From Lithobates sylvaticus (lineage: Eukaryota > Chordata > Amphibia > Anura > Ranidae): a stretch of 64,000 nt of DNA. The DNA lies in contig CM053030.1 in the NCBI GenBank assembly GCA_028564925.1, positions 376,124,945-376,188,944 of the forward strand, read 5' to 3'. This document shows positions 24,886 to 36,841 of the stretch, in pieces (the first letter of the stretch is position 1; each line of letters starts with the position of its first letter). The notes beneath the pieces were generated by a model that made no database searches, was not told the origin of the DNA, and saw only the letters and a program-made list of their open reading frames with translations. A program made the translations under genes and the position numbers.

Positions 24886-25534
24886 AGGTAATGACTTGGT
24901 ATAGCGGGGGCAGACTGAAGTGGGTAAGGAGGAGGAGGGACAGATTTGTGCCCTTTTGTGTGGCTTTTAGTTGCTCTTTATTATAAATAGTTTTTTATTA
25001 AATTTTTACAGAATCTTACATACTTTGCAAAACAATTTGCAAGTCATTCATAAAAATGCAAAACATTCTCAAAGTACACATAAATACATAAAAAATACAT
25101 ATAGGTATAGGAATGGATCTATCCTCTAACATACACTTAAATACAGAAATTAATCTATACTGCAGCATATACTCCTTATTCTCCTGAGCCCTCTAAATAA
25201 CAAACAAGAAAAAAGAGAAAAAGAGAAGCATGGGAGCAGGCCCATTCCCCTATCCCTACCCCTAAAAAAAGGGGGGAGAGGGAGTTTCTCTCCTTCCCTT
25301 TCCCCTTTCTTATATCTTTATGTGAACTACATTACCCCGATGTAAACACATCTATACCCCTCATACCCATGTCTATATATCTTGCTTTCGAGGGGAAGAG
25401 AGGAGAAATTCTCATCCCCATTACTATCCTCCTTCAAATTGTGCAAAGAGAGGAAAAAAAAGGGGGGGGAATCATATTCCCCTCTCCTTCATGAGGAGGG
25501 GGGGCATGGAGCGGGGGCATCAGGGGACAGGCCC

Positions 25535-26009
25535 CTAGGCACTCCCTCGGTTCCCCATAATTCCCAGATAAATCGGGGACTGTTTAAATTCTAGCCATCT
25601 AGTACCCTGAAATCTTGTTTCTGCGTCCCTTTGGAAACATATCAATTCTTCCATTATCCTCGTTTTATCTATTTCTTTAAACCAATCCTTTATTATTGGT
25701 ATTTCCTTTGTTTTCCAATGTTTCGGGATTAGTGCTTTTACTGCATTCAGCAGAAATGGAGTAAGTGCTGCTCTATACTTCTTCCTAGAACCCCCAATCG
25801 CATGGAACAAGCATTTCCAGGGGTCTAATTCTATTTCCATCCTGTCAATCTTTTTAATTAAATCCAATACTTCCACCCGGTATGGCTGGATCAAACTACA
25901 CTGCCACCATATATGAACATGGGTTCCATTCCCTCCAACATAAAGGTGATAAGTCATGATTGATTTTATGCCTAGATGGAACATAGTACCACTTAGTCAA
26001 TAGTTTATA
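25535..26009 (-). pseudogene. L1-type ORF2 C-terminus, copy 2
   Basis: Duplicate of 22516-22990 with three residue differences (R for W in QPYRVEV, G for D in the HAIGGSRKK segment, K for R in WFKEIDK), giving a feel for the age of the tandem duplication. Confidence 0.8.
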
Positions 26010-26021
26010 ATTCATTTATTT

Positions 26022-26283
26022 TATGCCGCGTACTCACGAGCGGAATTTCCGTCTGAAAAATCTTGGATGGTTTTTCCGACGGAATTCCGCTCAAGCTTGG
26101 CTTGCATACACACAGTCACACAAAATTTTGCTGAACTTTTGACCGTCAAGAACGCAGTAATGTACAACACTATGACGAGTCGAGAAAATTAAGTTCAATG
26201 CTTCTGGGCATGCGTCAAATTGTTTCCGAGCATGCGTAGGATTTTTGCACGTCGGAATTGGTACAGATGATTGGAATTTCAGA
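26022..26283 (+). repeat. Ranid MITE (CCGCGTACTCACGAGCGG end)
   Basis: Starts TATGCCGCGTACTCACGAGC and contains CCGACGGAATTCCGCTC and two GAGCATGCGT-like segments, typical of a very abundant ranid element. It breaks off near 26283. The first about 52 bp also sit at 23006-23057, at the end of duplication copy 1. Confidence 0.6.
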
Positions 26284-26842
26284 TCTGAACTATTTGTAAT
26301 GTATGTATGAATGAGATGGTCTCACTACACTACAGTGAAACTATCTGAGCTGTCCCTACTCTAGCTGCACACTATGCAAAGCTGAATGATGGTCCTCCTC
26401 ACTACACTCACACTATCCCTAGACTGACACTAAACTAATATTCTACACTGACAAGCAAAATAGCACAGTATAGCACATTAACTGATAGCACTGAACAGAG
26501 CCCTGTTCTATCTCTATCCACGCTGAAATCACACTGAAAATGGCTGCCATTGAAAGAATACTTTTATACTGTGGGGCGTAAATGAGCCATGAATGGATAA
26601 AGTCATGATGACAGTGTCAAATCATGACTCTGACAGTGCTCTGTGCCCTGATTGGCTGAAGCTTTCACTGCTTCAGCCAATCGGGGCTTGCAATGCACTG
26701 TTCAGCACCGCAATGCATTGTGGTCAGTTTGGGGGCCGAACAAACGGTCAAACTACCCGTTTGTTCAGCTGTTCATCGAATGTCCGAACAGCTAAAGTTT
26801 GGCCCGAACTTATGCTCGGGCTGAACCATTCGCCCATCCCTA
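26284..26842 (-). mobile_element. hAT 5'-end fragment, minus strand
   Basis: Read on the minus strand it begins TAGGGATGGGCGAATGG, followed by the hairpin GCCCGAGCATAAGTTCGGGC and, further in, CAATGCATTG and a TTGGCTGAAGC/GCTTCAGCCAA pair. This is the same architecture as the 5' end of the large hAT element (TAAGGATGGGCCC, hairpins, GCAATGCATTGC). No transposase is present. Confidence 0.6.
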
Positions 26843-27188
26843 CTGACAACGAGGACTTCCACCACATGCTATATGAAGCCTGAGCAGAATACACCTCTAC
26901 TAACAGGGCTCACATTACTGACACTAGCCTCTTCTGGGAAGCAGGTAAAGCCTTCCTAGGGGGATGAATTTTATCACTACTTATACTTATACTACTTATT
27001 ATACACTACTCAATTTAAAAGACACTCTTGGAAACAGTGCATGCAAGCCAGTAAAGCTCTACGCTCAGCACACGAAAATCTAATGCTGAACCATCCCCCC
27101 GATAACATACAAGCCTGACAACAGGCCAAACGTAGTTTTGATCTATGGTCAGAACAGCGTGAAGCAGCTAAGACGTCTTACTCTACCT
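26843..27188 (+). pseudogene. L1-type ORF2 relic, part before the hAT insertion
   Basis: Pieces NEDFHHMLYEA, EYTSTNRAHITDTSLFWEAG and KAFLGG fit the linker between endonuclease and RT of L1-like ORF2 (the LWEAGKAVLRG region). The frame has several stops. It continues beyond the hAT element at 39142. Confidence 0.6.
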
Positions 27189-27198
27189 TAAGGATGGG

Positions 27199-27240
27199 CC
27201 CGGTGCTCGATGCGAACCCACGTTCGCATCGAGCACCGGG
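27199..27240. repeat. Terminal hairpin of hAT copy 1
   Basis: Perfect 18-bp stem CCCGGTGCTCGATGCGAA / TTCGCATCGAGCACCGGG with the 6-nt loop CCCACG, 10 bp inside the element end. Copy 2 has the same stem with two different, compensated base pairs. Confidence 0.9.
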
Positions 27241-27273
27241 CGTTCGCTCGCTCGGCGAGCCCAGAACTATTTT

Positions 27274-27462
27274 GGCCGCTCGCATCACGTTCGTGTGATG
27301 CGAGCGGCCCCGCAATGCATTGCGGCCGGCGCGGCCGACGCAGTGCATTGCTGGCTGATGATTGGCCAAGCATGCACTGTGACCCCGCATGCTTGGCCAA
27401 TCACAGCCCCGGAAACTCGAAGAGCCATAATTGGCTACAGGCAGGACGCCTGTAGCCAATTA
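27274..27462. promoter_or_regulatory. Three further perfect hairpins with CCAAT boxes
   Basis: Stems GGCCGCTCGCATCAC (27274-27309), GATTGGCCAAGCATGC (27360-27402) and TAATTGGCTACAGGC (27428-27462), each perfectly paired. The last two contain CCAAT/ATTGG in both arms, a typical NF-Y site, and lie about 35-140 bp upstream of the TATA box. They could act in transcription, in transposase binding, or both. Confidence 0.7.
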
Positions 27463-27496
27463 CAGCTCAGGGGCTGTAGTACACGCCCCCCCCCCC

Positions 27497-27503
27497 TATA
27501 AAA
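27497..27503 (+). promoter_or_regulatory. TATA box of hAT copy 1
   Basis: TATAAAA in a C-rich context, 3' of the hairpins and about 6 kb before the transposase ATG. Copy 2 has TATAAAAG at the corresponding place, supporting function. Confidence 0.65.
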
Positions 27504-27655
27504 CGCCGCCACGCCGTCTGCGCCGGTCACATGCTGTTCCGGCGCAGATTGAGCAGGCTGTTTCTGTGACACTCTGCTGCATTTAGATAGATAGAGAGAT
27601 TCACTTGCAGAGATTGAGTTAGATAGATTCAGTTACAAAGATTGATTGACAAAGA

Positions 27656-30600
27656 GGGGCTTGTAGTGTGCTCGTGGCAGGCAGGCAGAGCTCCTATATT
27701 TTGTTACCAGAAGCACCTATAGGACTTGTAGTGTGTTCGTGGCAGGCAGGCAGAGCTCCTATATTTTGTTACCAGAAGCACCTATAGAACTTGTAGTGTG
27801 TTCGTGGCAGGCAGGCAGAGCTCCTATATTTTGTTCCCAGAAGCACCTATAGGACTTGTAGTGTGTTCGTGGCAGGCAGGCAGAGCTCCTATATTTTGTT
27901 ACCAGAAGCACCTATAGGACTTGTAGTGTGTTAGTGGCAGGCAGGCAGAGCTCCTATATTTTGTTACCAGAAGCACCTATAGGACTTGTAGTGTGTTCGT
28001 GGCAGGCAGGCAGAGCTCCTATATTTTGTTACCAGAAGCACCTATAGGACTTGTAGTGTGTTAGTGGCAGGCAGGCAGAGCTCCTATATTTTGTTACCAG
28101 AAGCACCTATAGGACTTGTAGTGTGTTCGTGGCAGGCAGGCAGAGCTCCTATATTTTGTTCCCAGAGGCACCTATAGGACTTGAAGTGTGTTAGTCCCAT
28201 TACACACACAGAGCTATATTTTCTTCCCAGAAGCACCTATAGGACTTGAAGTGTGTTAGTCCCATTACACACACAGAGCTATATTTTCTTCCCAGAAGCA
28301 CCTATAGGACTTGAAGTGTGTTAGTCCCATTACACACACAGAGCTATATTTTCTTCCCAGAAGCACCTATAGGACTTGAAGTGTGTTAGTCCCATCACAC
28401 ACACAGAGCTATATTTTCTTCCCAGAAGCACCTATAGGACTTGAAGTGTGTTAGTCCCATCACACACACAGAGCTATATTTTGTTCCCAGAAGCACCTAT
28501 AGGACTTGAAGTGTGTTAGTCCCATTACACACACAGAGCTATATTTTCTTCCCAGAAGCACCTATAGGACTTGAAGTGTGTTAGTCCCATTACACACACA
28601 GAGCTATATTTTCTTCCCAGAAGCACCTATAGGACTTGAAGTGTGTTAGTCCCATCACACACACAGAGCTATATTTTCTTCCCAGAAGCACCTATAGGAC
28701 TTGAAGTGTGTTAGTCCCATTACACACACAGAGCTATATTTTGTTCCCAGAAGCACCTATAGGACTTGAAGTGTGTTAGTCCCATTACACACACAGAGCT
28801 ATATTTTCTTCCCAGAAGCACCTATAGGACTTGAAGTGTGTTAGTCCCATTACACACAAAGAGCTATACTTTGTTCCCAGAAGCACCTATAGGACTTGAA
28901 GTGTGTTAGTCCCATTACACACACAGAGCTATATTTTCTTCCCAGAAGCACCTATAGGACTTGTAGTGTGTTAGTGGCAGGCAGGCAGAGCTCCTATATT
29001 TTGTTACCAGAAGCACCTATAGGACTTGTAGTGTGTTCGTGGCAGGCAGGCAGAGCTCCTATATTTTGTTCCCAGAGGCACCTATAGGACTTGAAGTGTG
29101 TTAGTCCCATTACACACACAGAGCTATATTTTTTCCCAGAAGCACCTATAGGACTTGAAGTGTGTTAGTCCCATTACACACACAGAGCTATATTTTGTTC
29201 CCAGAAGCACCTATAGGACTTGAAGTGTGTTAGTCCCATTACACACACAGAGCTATATTTTCTTCCCAGAAGCACCTATAGGACTTGAAGTGTGTTAGTC
29301 CCATTACACACACAGAGCTATATTTTCTTCCCAGAAGCACCTATAGGACTTGAAGTGTGTTAGTCCCATTACACACACAGAGCTATATTTTCTTCCCAGA
29401 AGCACCTATAGGACTTGAAGTGTGTTAGTCCCATTACACACACAGAGCTATATTTTCTTCCCAGAAGCACCTATAGGACTTGAAGTGTGTTAGTCCCATT
29501 ACACACACAGAGCTATATTTTGTTCCCAGAAGCACCTATAGGACTTGAAGTGTGTTAGTCCCATCACACACACAGAGCTATATTTTCTTCCCAGAAGCAC
29601 CTATAGGACTTGAAGTGTGTTAGTCCCATTACACACACAGAGCTATATTTTGTTCCCAGAAGCACCTATAGGACTTGAAGTGTGTTAGTCCCATTACACA
29701 CACAGAGCTATATTTTCTTCCCAGAAGCACCTATAGGACTTGAAGTGTGTTAGTCCCATCACACACACAGAGCTATATTTTGTTCCCAGAAGCACCTATA
29801 GGACTTGAAGTGTGTTAGTCCCATTACACACACAGAGCTATATTTTCTTCCCAGAAGCACCTATAGGACTTGAAGTGTGTTAGTCCCATCACACACACAG
29901 AGCTATATTTTGTTCCCAGAAGCACCTATAGGACTTGAAGTGTGTTAGTCCCATTACACACACAGAGCTATATTTTGTTCCCAGAAGCACCTATAGGACT
30001 TGAAGTGTGTTAGTCCCATTACACACACAGAGCTATATTTTCTTCCCAGAAGCACCTATAGGACTTGAAGTGTGTTAGTCCCATCACACACAAAGAGCTA
30101 TACTTTGTTCCCAGAAGCACCTATAGGACTTGAAGTGTGTTAGTCCCATCACACACACAGAGCTATATTTTGTTCCCAGAAGCACCTATAGGACTTGAAG
30201 TGTGTTAGTCCCATCACACACACAGAGCTATATTTTGTTCCCAGAAGCACCTATAGGACTTGAAGTGTGTTAGTCCCATTACACACACAGAGCTATATTT
30301 TGTTCCCAGAAGCACCTATAGGACTTGAAGTGTGTTAGTCCCATTACACACACAGAGCTATATTTTCTTCCCAGAAGCACCTATAGGACTTGAAGTGTGT
30401 TAGTCCCATCACACACAAAGAGCTATACTTTGTTCCCAGAAGCACCTATAGGACTTGAAGTGTGTTAGTCCCATCACACACACAGAGCTATATTTTGTTC
30501 CCAGAAGCACCTATAGGACTTGAAGTGTGTTAGTCCCATCACACACACAGAGCTATATTTTCTTCCCAGAAGCACCTATAGGACTTGAAGTGTGTTAGTC

Positions 30601-33493
30601 CCATCACACACACAGAGCTATATTTTGTTCCCAGAAGCACCTATAGGACTTGAAGTGTGTTAGTCCCATTACACACACAGAGCTATATTTTGTTCCCAGA
30701 AGCACCTATAGGACTTGAAGTGTGTTAGTCCCATCACACACACAGAGCTATATTTTGTTCCCAGAAGCACCTATAGGACTTGAAGTGTGTTAGTCCCATT
30801 ACACACACACAGAGCTATATTTTCTTCCCAGAAGCACCTATAGGACTTGAAGTGTGTTAGTCCCATCACACACACAGAGCTATATTTTCTTTCCAGAAGC
30901 ACCTATAGGACTTGAAGTGTGTTAGTCCCATCACACACAGAGCTCCTCTATTTTCTTTGCATAAGCACCCACAGGACTTCTAGTGTGTTAGTGGCATCAC
31001 ACAGAGCTCCTATATTTTCTTCACAGCAGCACCCACAGGACTTCTAGTGTGTTAGTGGCATCACACACACAGAGCTCCTCTATTTTCTTTGCAGAAGAAC
31101 CCATAGGACTTCTAGTGTGTTAGTGGCATCACACAGAGCTCCTATATATATCTCTATCTCAGCAGCACCCACAGGACTTCTAGTGTGTTTAGTGGCATCA
31201 CACAGAGCTCCTATATTTTCTTTGCATAAGCACCCATAGGACTTCTAAGTGTGTTAGTGGCATCACACAGAGCTCCTCTATTTTCTTTGCATAAGCACCC
31301 ACAGGACTTCTAGTGTGTTAGTGGCATCACACAGAGCTCCTCTATTTTCTTTGCAGAAGCACCCACAGGACTTCTAGTGTGTTAGTGGCATCACACACAC
31401 AGAGCTCCTATATTTTCTTCTCAGCAGCACCCACAGGACTTCTAGTGTGTTAGTGGCATCACACAGAGCTCCTCTATTTTCTTTGCATAAGCACCCACAG
31501 GACTTCTAGTGTGTTAGTGGCATCACACAGAGCTCCTCTATTTTCTTTGCATAAGCACCCACAGGACTTCTAGTGTGTTAGTGGCATCACACAGAGCTCC
31601 TCTATTTTCTTTGCATAAGCACCCACAGGACTTCTAGTGTGTTAGTGGCATCACACAGAGCTCCTCTATTTTCTTTGCAGAAGCACCCACAGGACTTCTA
31701 GTGTGTTAGTGGCATCACACAGAGCTCCTATATATTCTTCTCAGCAGGACCCACAGGACTTCTAGTGTGTGTTAGTGGCATCACACAGAGCTCCTCTATT
31801 TTCTTTGCATAAGCACCCACAGGACTTCTAGTGTGTTAGTGGCATCACACAGAGCTCCTCTATTTTCTTTGCATAAGCACCCACAGGACTTCTAGTGTGT
31901 TAGTGGCATCACACAGAGCTCCTCTATTTTCTTTGCAGAAGCACCCCACAGGACTTCTAGTGTGTGTTAGTGGCATCACACAGAGCTCCTATATATTCTT
32001 CTCAGCAGCACCCACAGGACTTCTAGTGTGTTAGTGGCATCACACAGAGCTCCTCTATTTTCTTTGCATAAGCACCCACAGGACTTCTAGTGTGTGTTAG
32101 TGGCATCACACAGAGCTCCTCTATTTTCTTTGCATAAGCACCCACAGGACTTCTAGTGTGTTAGTGGCATCACACAGAGCTCCTCTATTTTCTTTGCATA
32201 AGCACCCACAGGACTTCTAGTGTGTTAGTGGCATCACACAGAGCTCCTCTATTTTCTTTGCATAAGCACCCACAGGACTTCTAGTGTGTTAGTGGCATCA
32301 CACAGAGCTCCTCTATTTTCTTTGCAGAAGCACCCACAGGACTTCTAGTGTGTTAGTGGCATCACACAGAGCTCCTATATATTCTTCTCAGCAGCACCCA
32401 CAGGACTTCTAGTGTGTTAGTGGCATCACACAGAGCTCCTCTATATTTTCTTTGCATAAGCACCCACAGGACTTCTAGTGTGTTAGTGGCATCACACAGA
32501 GCTCCTCTATTTTCTTTGCATAAGCACCCACAGGACTTCTAGTGTGTTAGTGGCATCACACAGAGCTCCTCTATTTTCTTTGCATAAGCACCCACAGGAC
32601 TTCTAGTGTGTTAGTGGCATCACACAGAGCTCCTCTATTTTCTTTGCAGAAGCACCCACAGGACTTCTAGTGTGTTAGTGTGGCATCACACAGAGCTCCT
32701 ATATATTCTTCTCAGCAGCACCCACAGGACTTCTAGTGTGTTAGTGGCATCACACAGAGCTCCTCTATTTTCTTTGCATAAGCACCCACAGGACTTCTAG
32801 TGTGTTAGTGGCATCACACAGAGCTCCTCTATTTTCTTTGCATAAGCACCCACAGGACTTCTAGTGTGTTAGTGGCATCACACAGAGCTCCTCTATTTTC
32901 TTTGCAGAAGCACCCACAGGACTTCTAGTGTGTTAGTGGCATCACACAGAGCTCCTCTATTTTCTTTGCAGAAGCACCCATAGGACTTCTAGTGTGTTAG
33001 TGGCATCACACAGAGCTCCTATATATTCTTCTCAGCAGCACCCACAGGACTTCTAGTGTGTTAGTGGCATCACACAGAGCTCCTCTATTTTCTTTGCAGA
33101 AGCACCCATAGGACTTCTAGTGTGTTAGTGGCATCACACAGAGCTCCTATATATTCTTCTCAGCAGCACCCACAGGACTTCTAGTGTGTTAGTGGCATCA
33201 CACAGAGCTCCTCTATTTTCTTTGCATAAGCACCCACAGGACTTCTAGTGTGTTAGTGGCATCACACAGAGCTCCTCTATTTTCTTTGCATAAGCACCCA
33301 CAGGACTTCTAGTGTGTTAGTGGCATCACACAGAGCTCCTCTATTTTCTTTGCAGAAGCACCCATAGGACTTCTAGTGTGTTAGTGGCATCACACAGAGC
33401 TCCTCTATTTTCTTTGCAGAAGCACCCATAGGACTTCTAGTGTGTTAGTGGCATCACACAGAGCTCCTATATTTTCTTCTCAGCAGCACCCAC
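27656..33493 (+). repeat. Minisatellite array of about 90 units (63-67 bp), hAT 5' leader
   Basis: Three related unit classes follow one another. Class A (about 27656-28176, 65 bp) has GTGGCAGGCAGGCAGAGC; class B (about 28177-30935, 65 bp) has AGTCCCATTACACACACAG; class C (about 30936-33493, 64 bp) has AGTGGCATCACACAGAGCTC. All share GGACTT..AGTGTGTTAGT, a TATATTTT-type T-rich stretch and an (A)AGCACC. Two class A units sit inside class B at about 28962-29094. The last unit runs into the transposase start. Many units contain a strong 3' splice-site consensus (TTTTCTTCCCAG or TTTTCTTTGCAG). Confidence 0.95.
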
Positions 33494-33509
33494 AGGACTA
33501 CCGACTACA

Positions 33510-36500
33510 ATGGCTGGAAGACCGCCAAGGGGAGGCAGAGCGTGCAGAGCCAAGAACACAGGGCAGGCAGGCTCTGTTTCTAGTGGACGTGGCCGTGGAC
33601 GTGGACGTGGTCGTGCATCGTCATCAGCACGTGGCCATGGGACACGCGCGTCTTTGTTTTCGGCAGCTGGACATGTGGAGCCGCATCATGCTGAAGGCTT
33701 GGTAGAATGGATGACCAAGCCCTCCTCATCCTCCTCATCCTCTCTCACCCAGGCTCAGGGTACTGACAGAGCATCATCAGCCACCCCTTCCCTAGACCCA
33801 CCATGTCCTCCTGAGGCGTCCCCCGAACTCTTTGAGCACAGTGTTGGGTACATGCTCCAGGAGGATGCCCAACGATTCGAAGGCTCGGATGACGATACCC
33901 AGCTTGAGGAATCTGGCAGTACAGTTCCACCAGCTGCAGCTTACTGCCAGGTTTGCTCTAGTGGTGAAGAGGGAGGGGATGATGAGGTCACTGACTCCAC
34001 GTGGGTGCCTCAAGGGAGAGAGGATGAGGAGGAGGACGAGGAGGAGGAGGATGCGGCGTCACATGTCCAACGAGGCAGGATGCCCCCTGGAGGCCAGGTA
34101 GAGGCCAGCACAGCAACTGTACAACACCGCAGAGCTCCGCCTGTGCAGGGCGCTGCCTCTGCACGTTATCAGAAAAGTTCTTTGGTGTGGGCCTTTTTTG
34201 AGACGAGTGCAGCAGATCGCACCACTGCTATTTGCAATATTTGTCTCAAGCGTATCTCGCGTGGCCAAAACATCAGCCGCTTGGGCACGACAAGCATGAC
34301 CAGACATATGGCGACCTGCCATGCAGCTCGTTGGCAGGCACACATAAAAGACCCACACCAAAGAACTAAGCGGACCTCTCCTTGCTCCTCCTCAGCTGGG
34401 ATCTCCATCCCCACTACACCTTCAGTCCTCTCTGAAAGCTGCTCTGAGAGGACTGAAGGTGTAGAATTCGGTGTGTCACAACCAAGTACTTGCAGTACAC
34501 CGACGTCCGAATGCAGCAGGCAAATTTCCCTGCCCCAGCTGCTGGACCGTAGAAAGAAGTACACTCCCAGCCATCCACATGCCCAGCGGTTGAATGCTAG
34601 CCTTGCTAAATTGCTAGCACTTCAACTGCTGCCTTTTCAGTTGGTAGACTCGGCCCCCTTCCGTGAGTTTGTTCAATGTGCGGTTCCTCAGTGGCAGGTT
34701 CCCAAACGCCACTTTTTTCTCGCGGAAGGCGATTCCGTCTCTCTACCGGCATGTGGAGGGCAATGTCCATGCCTCGCTGGACAGGGCGGTCAGCGGTAAG
34801 GTGCATATTACCGCTGACTCATGGTCCAGCAGGCATGGACAGGGACGGTACCTTTCTTTCACGGCCCATTGGGTCACTCTATTGGCAGCTGGGAGGGATG
34901 CAGGACAAGGTGCAGTAGTGTTGGAGGTTGTTCCGCCACCACGCCTCCAAAACGCGACTACTGCTACTGGTTGTGACACACCTCTCTCCTCCACCCCCTC
35001 CTCTTCTTCTTCCTCCAGTGCTCTGTCCTTGGAACCAGCGGTGCTCCGTAGGCGTACAAGGGGCTACGCAAGTACGCAGGCAAAAAGATGCCATGCCGTG
35101 CTTGCGCTGGTGTGTTTGGGGGACAGGAGCCACACTGGGCCAGAGGTTCTGGCAGCTCTGCAGGGGCAGGCCGAGAGGTGGTTGACGCCACGTCAGCTTA
35201 AGCCAGGAATGGTCGTTTCTGACAATGGCACCAACCTCCTCTCCGCCCTGCGACAGGGGCAGCTCACCCATGTGCCCTGCATGGCTCACGTCCTCAACCT
35301 GGTGGTGCAGCGGTTCTTGGGCAGGTTCCCAGGCTTACAGGATGTCCTGAGGCAGGCCAGGAAAGTCTGTGTGCATTTCCGCCGATCTTATAATGCCAGT
35401 GCTCGGCTGACTGAGCTGCAAAAGGAGCTGAACCTGCCCAAGAACCGCCTAATATCTGACATGCCCACCAGGTGGAACTCAACGTTGGCCATGCTGCAGC
35501 GACTGCACACGCAGCAGAGGGCCATCAATGAGTACCTTTGCGACTACGGCACCAGGACAGGGTCAGGGGAGCTTGGTTTTTTTTCCCCACGTCAGTGGAG
35601 CATGATCAGGGATGCATGCACTGTCCTCTCACCATTTGAGGAGGCCACGAGGATGGTGAGCAGTGACAGTGCATGCATCAGTGACACTGTCCCTCTTGTC
35701 CACCTGTTGGAGCATACGCTGCGTGGGATAATGGACAGGGCACTTGAGGCAGAACAGAGGCAGGAAGAGGAGGACTTCCTTGCCTCTCAAGGCCCCCTTT
35801 ATCCGGACAGTGTTCCTTCTGTCCCACCCATCACACAGGAAGAGGATGAGGAGGAGGAGGAGGAGGAGGAGGAGGAGGATTGTGTGAGCATGGAGGTGGA
35901 GCCTGGCACTCAGCATCAGCAGCAGCAGTCTTTTAGGGATGATGTACAGTCCCAACAAGCCAGTGGACTTGTACGTGGCTGGGAGGAGGTGGCTGGCGAT
36001 CATGTCATCCTCAGTGACCCAGAAGACTCCGGACCGAATGCCTCAGCTAACCTACGCTGCATGGCCTCCCTGATCCTGCAAAGCCTGCGGAAGGATCCTC
36101 GTGTTCTTCGGATCAAGGAGAGGGACCATTACTGGCTGGCCACTCTCCTTGATCCGCGGTACAAGGGTAAGGTTGCGGACCTTATCTTGCCGTCGCAGAG
36201 GGAGCAGAGGATGAGACATCTCAGGGAGGCCTTGCAGAAAGGTCTGTGCAACGCGTTCCCAGAAACTGGGAGGCTACAAACTCCTGGTCCTGGGCGACGA
36301 GTTGCTGAGGCTTCGGTCAGTGGCAGAAGGAGCGGTGGGGAAGGTGGACGTCTGACCGATGCGTTCAGACAATTTTTAGTCCGCAGCCCCAAGGTATGAT
36401 CGGTTCCAGCAACCATCGCCAGCGTCTGATATACATGGTGCAGGAATACCTTGGGGCAAGGTCAGACTTGGACACCTTTCCCACCGAAAATCCTCTGGCT

Positions 36501-36737
36501 TACTGGGTCCTGAGGATGGATCACTGGCCAGAGCTTGCACAGTATGCAATTGAGCTACTGGCCTGTCCTGCCTCCAGCGTTCTTTCCGAACGCACATTCA
36601 GTGCTGCTGGAGGATTTGTGACTGATCATAGGGTGCGCCTGTCCACCGCCTCGGTTGATCGACTGACATTCATCAAAATGAATCAGTCTTGGATCACCAC
36701 CAGCTACCAGGCACCTGAGGCGGATATAACCGAATAA
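33510..36737 (+). CDS. hAT transposase, copy 1 (two frame breaks)
   Basis: The ATG at 33510 follows the last array unit. N-terminus MAGRPPRGGRA with GRGRGRGRGR is AT-hook-like; an acidic stretch follows; a BED zinc finger lies near residues 221-275 (CNIC...HMATCH). The RNaseH-like core has ITADSW (first D), VVSDNGTN (second D), VPCMAHVLNL (CxxH) and DMPTRWNST; the C-terminus has the hAT dimerisation block ACPASSVLSERTFSAAGGF with the catalytic E region. The role is cut-and-paste transposition in the nucleus. Compared with copy 2, a T run near 34727 has one base more, and one near 36377 has one less, so the frame shifts twice (segments 33510-34727, 34728-36376, then to 36737). All catalytic residues are present. 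Low-complexity E and Q runs lie near 35850-35930. Confidence 0.9.
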
Positions 36738-36841
36738 TTTTTAATGTCACATCCCTTCAAGACTGCCTATGCTGATGCTGAGTGACTGTCCTCTTATGTT
36801 CACTGACTATCCTCTTCCTCCTCCTCAATGATCCATGCCAC

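Larger units (their letters stand above)
23058..26076 (+). repeat. 3-kb direct tandem duplication, copy 2
   Basis: Second unit, 3019 bp. Its right end is inside a MITE whose left portion also ends copy 1, so the right breakpoint of the duplication cut that MITE. Confidence 0.95.

Noticed and set aside
27656-33493. CRISPR-like repeat/spacer array
   Set aside because: Units are head-to-tail without unique spacers, 63-67 bp long, in a eukaryotic transposon; it is a minisatellite.
33745-35482. Minus-strand frames opposite the hAT transposase
   Set aside because: Antisense shadows of a GC-rich coding region; the plus-strand product has clear hAT motifs.
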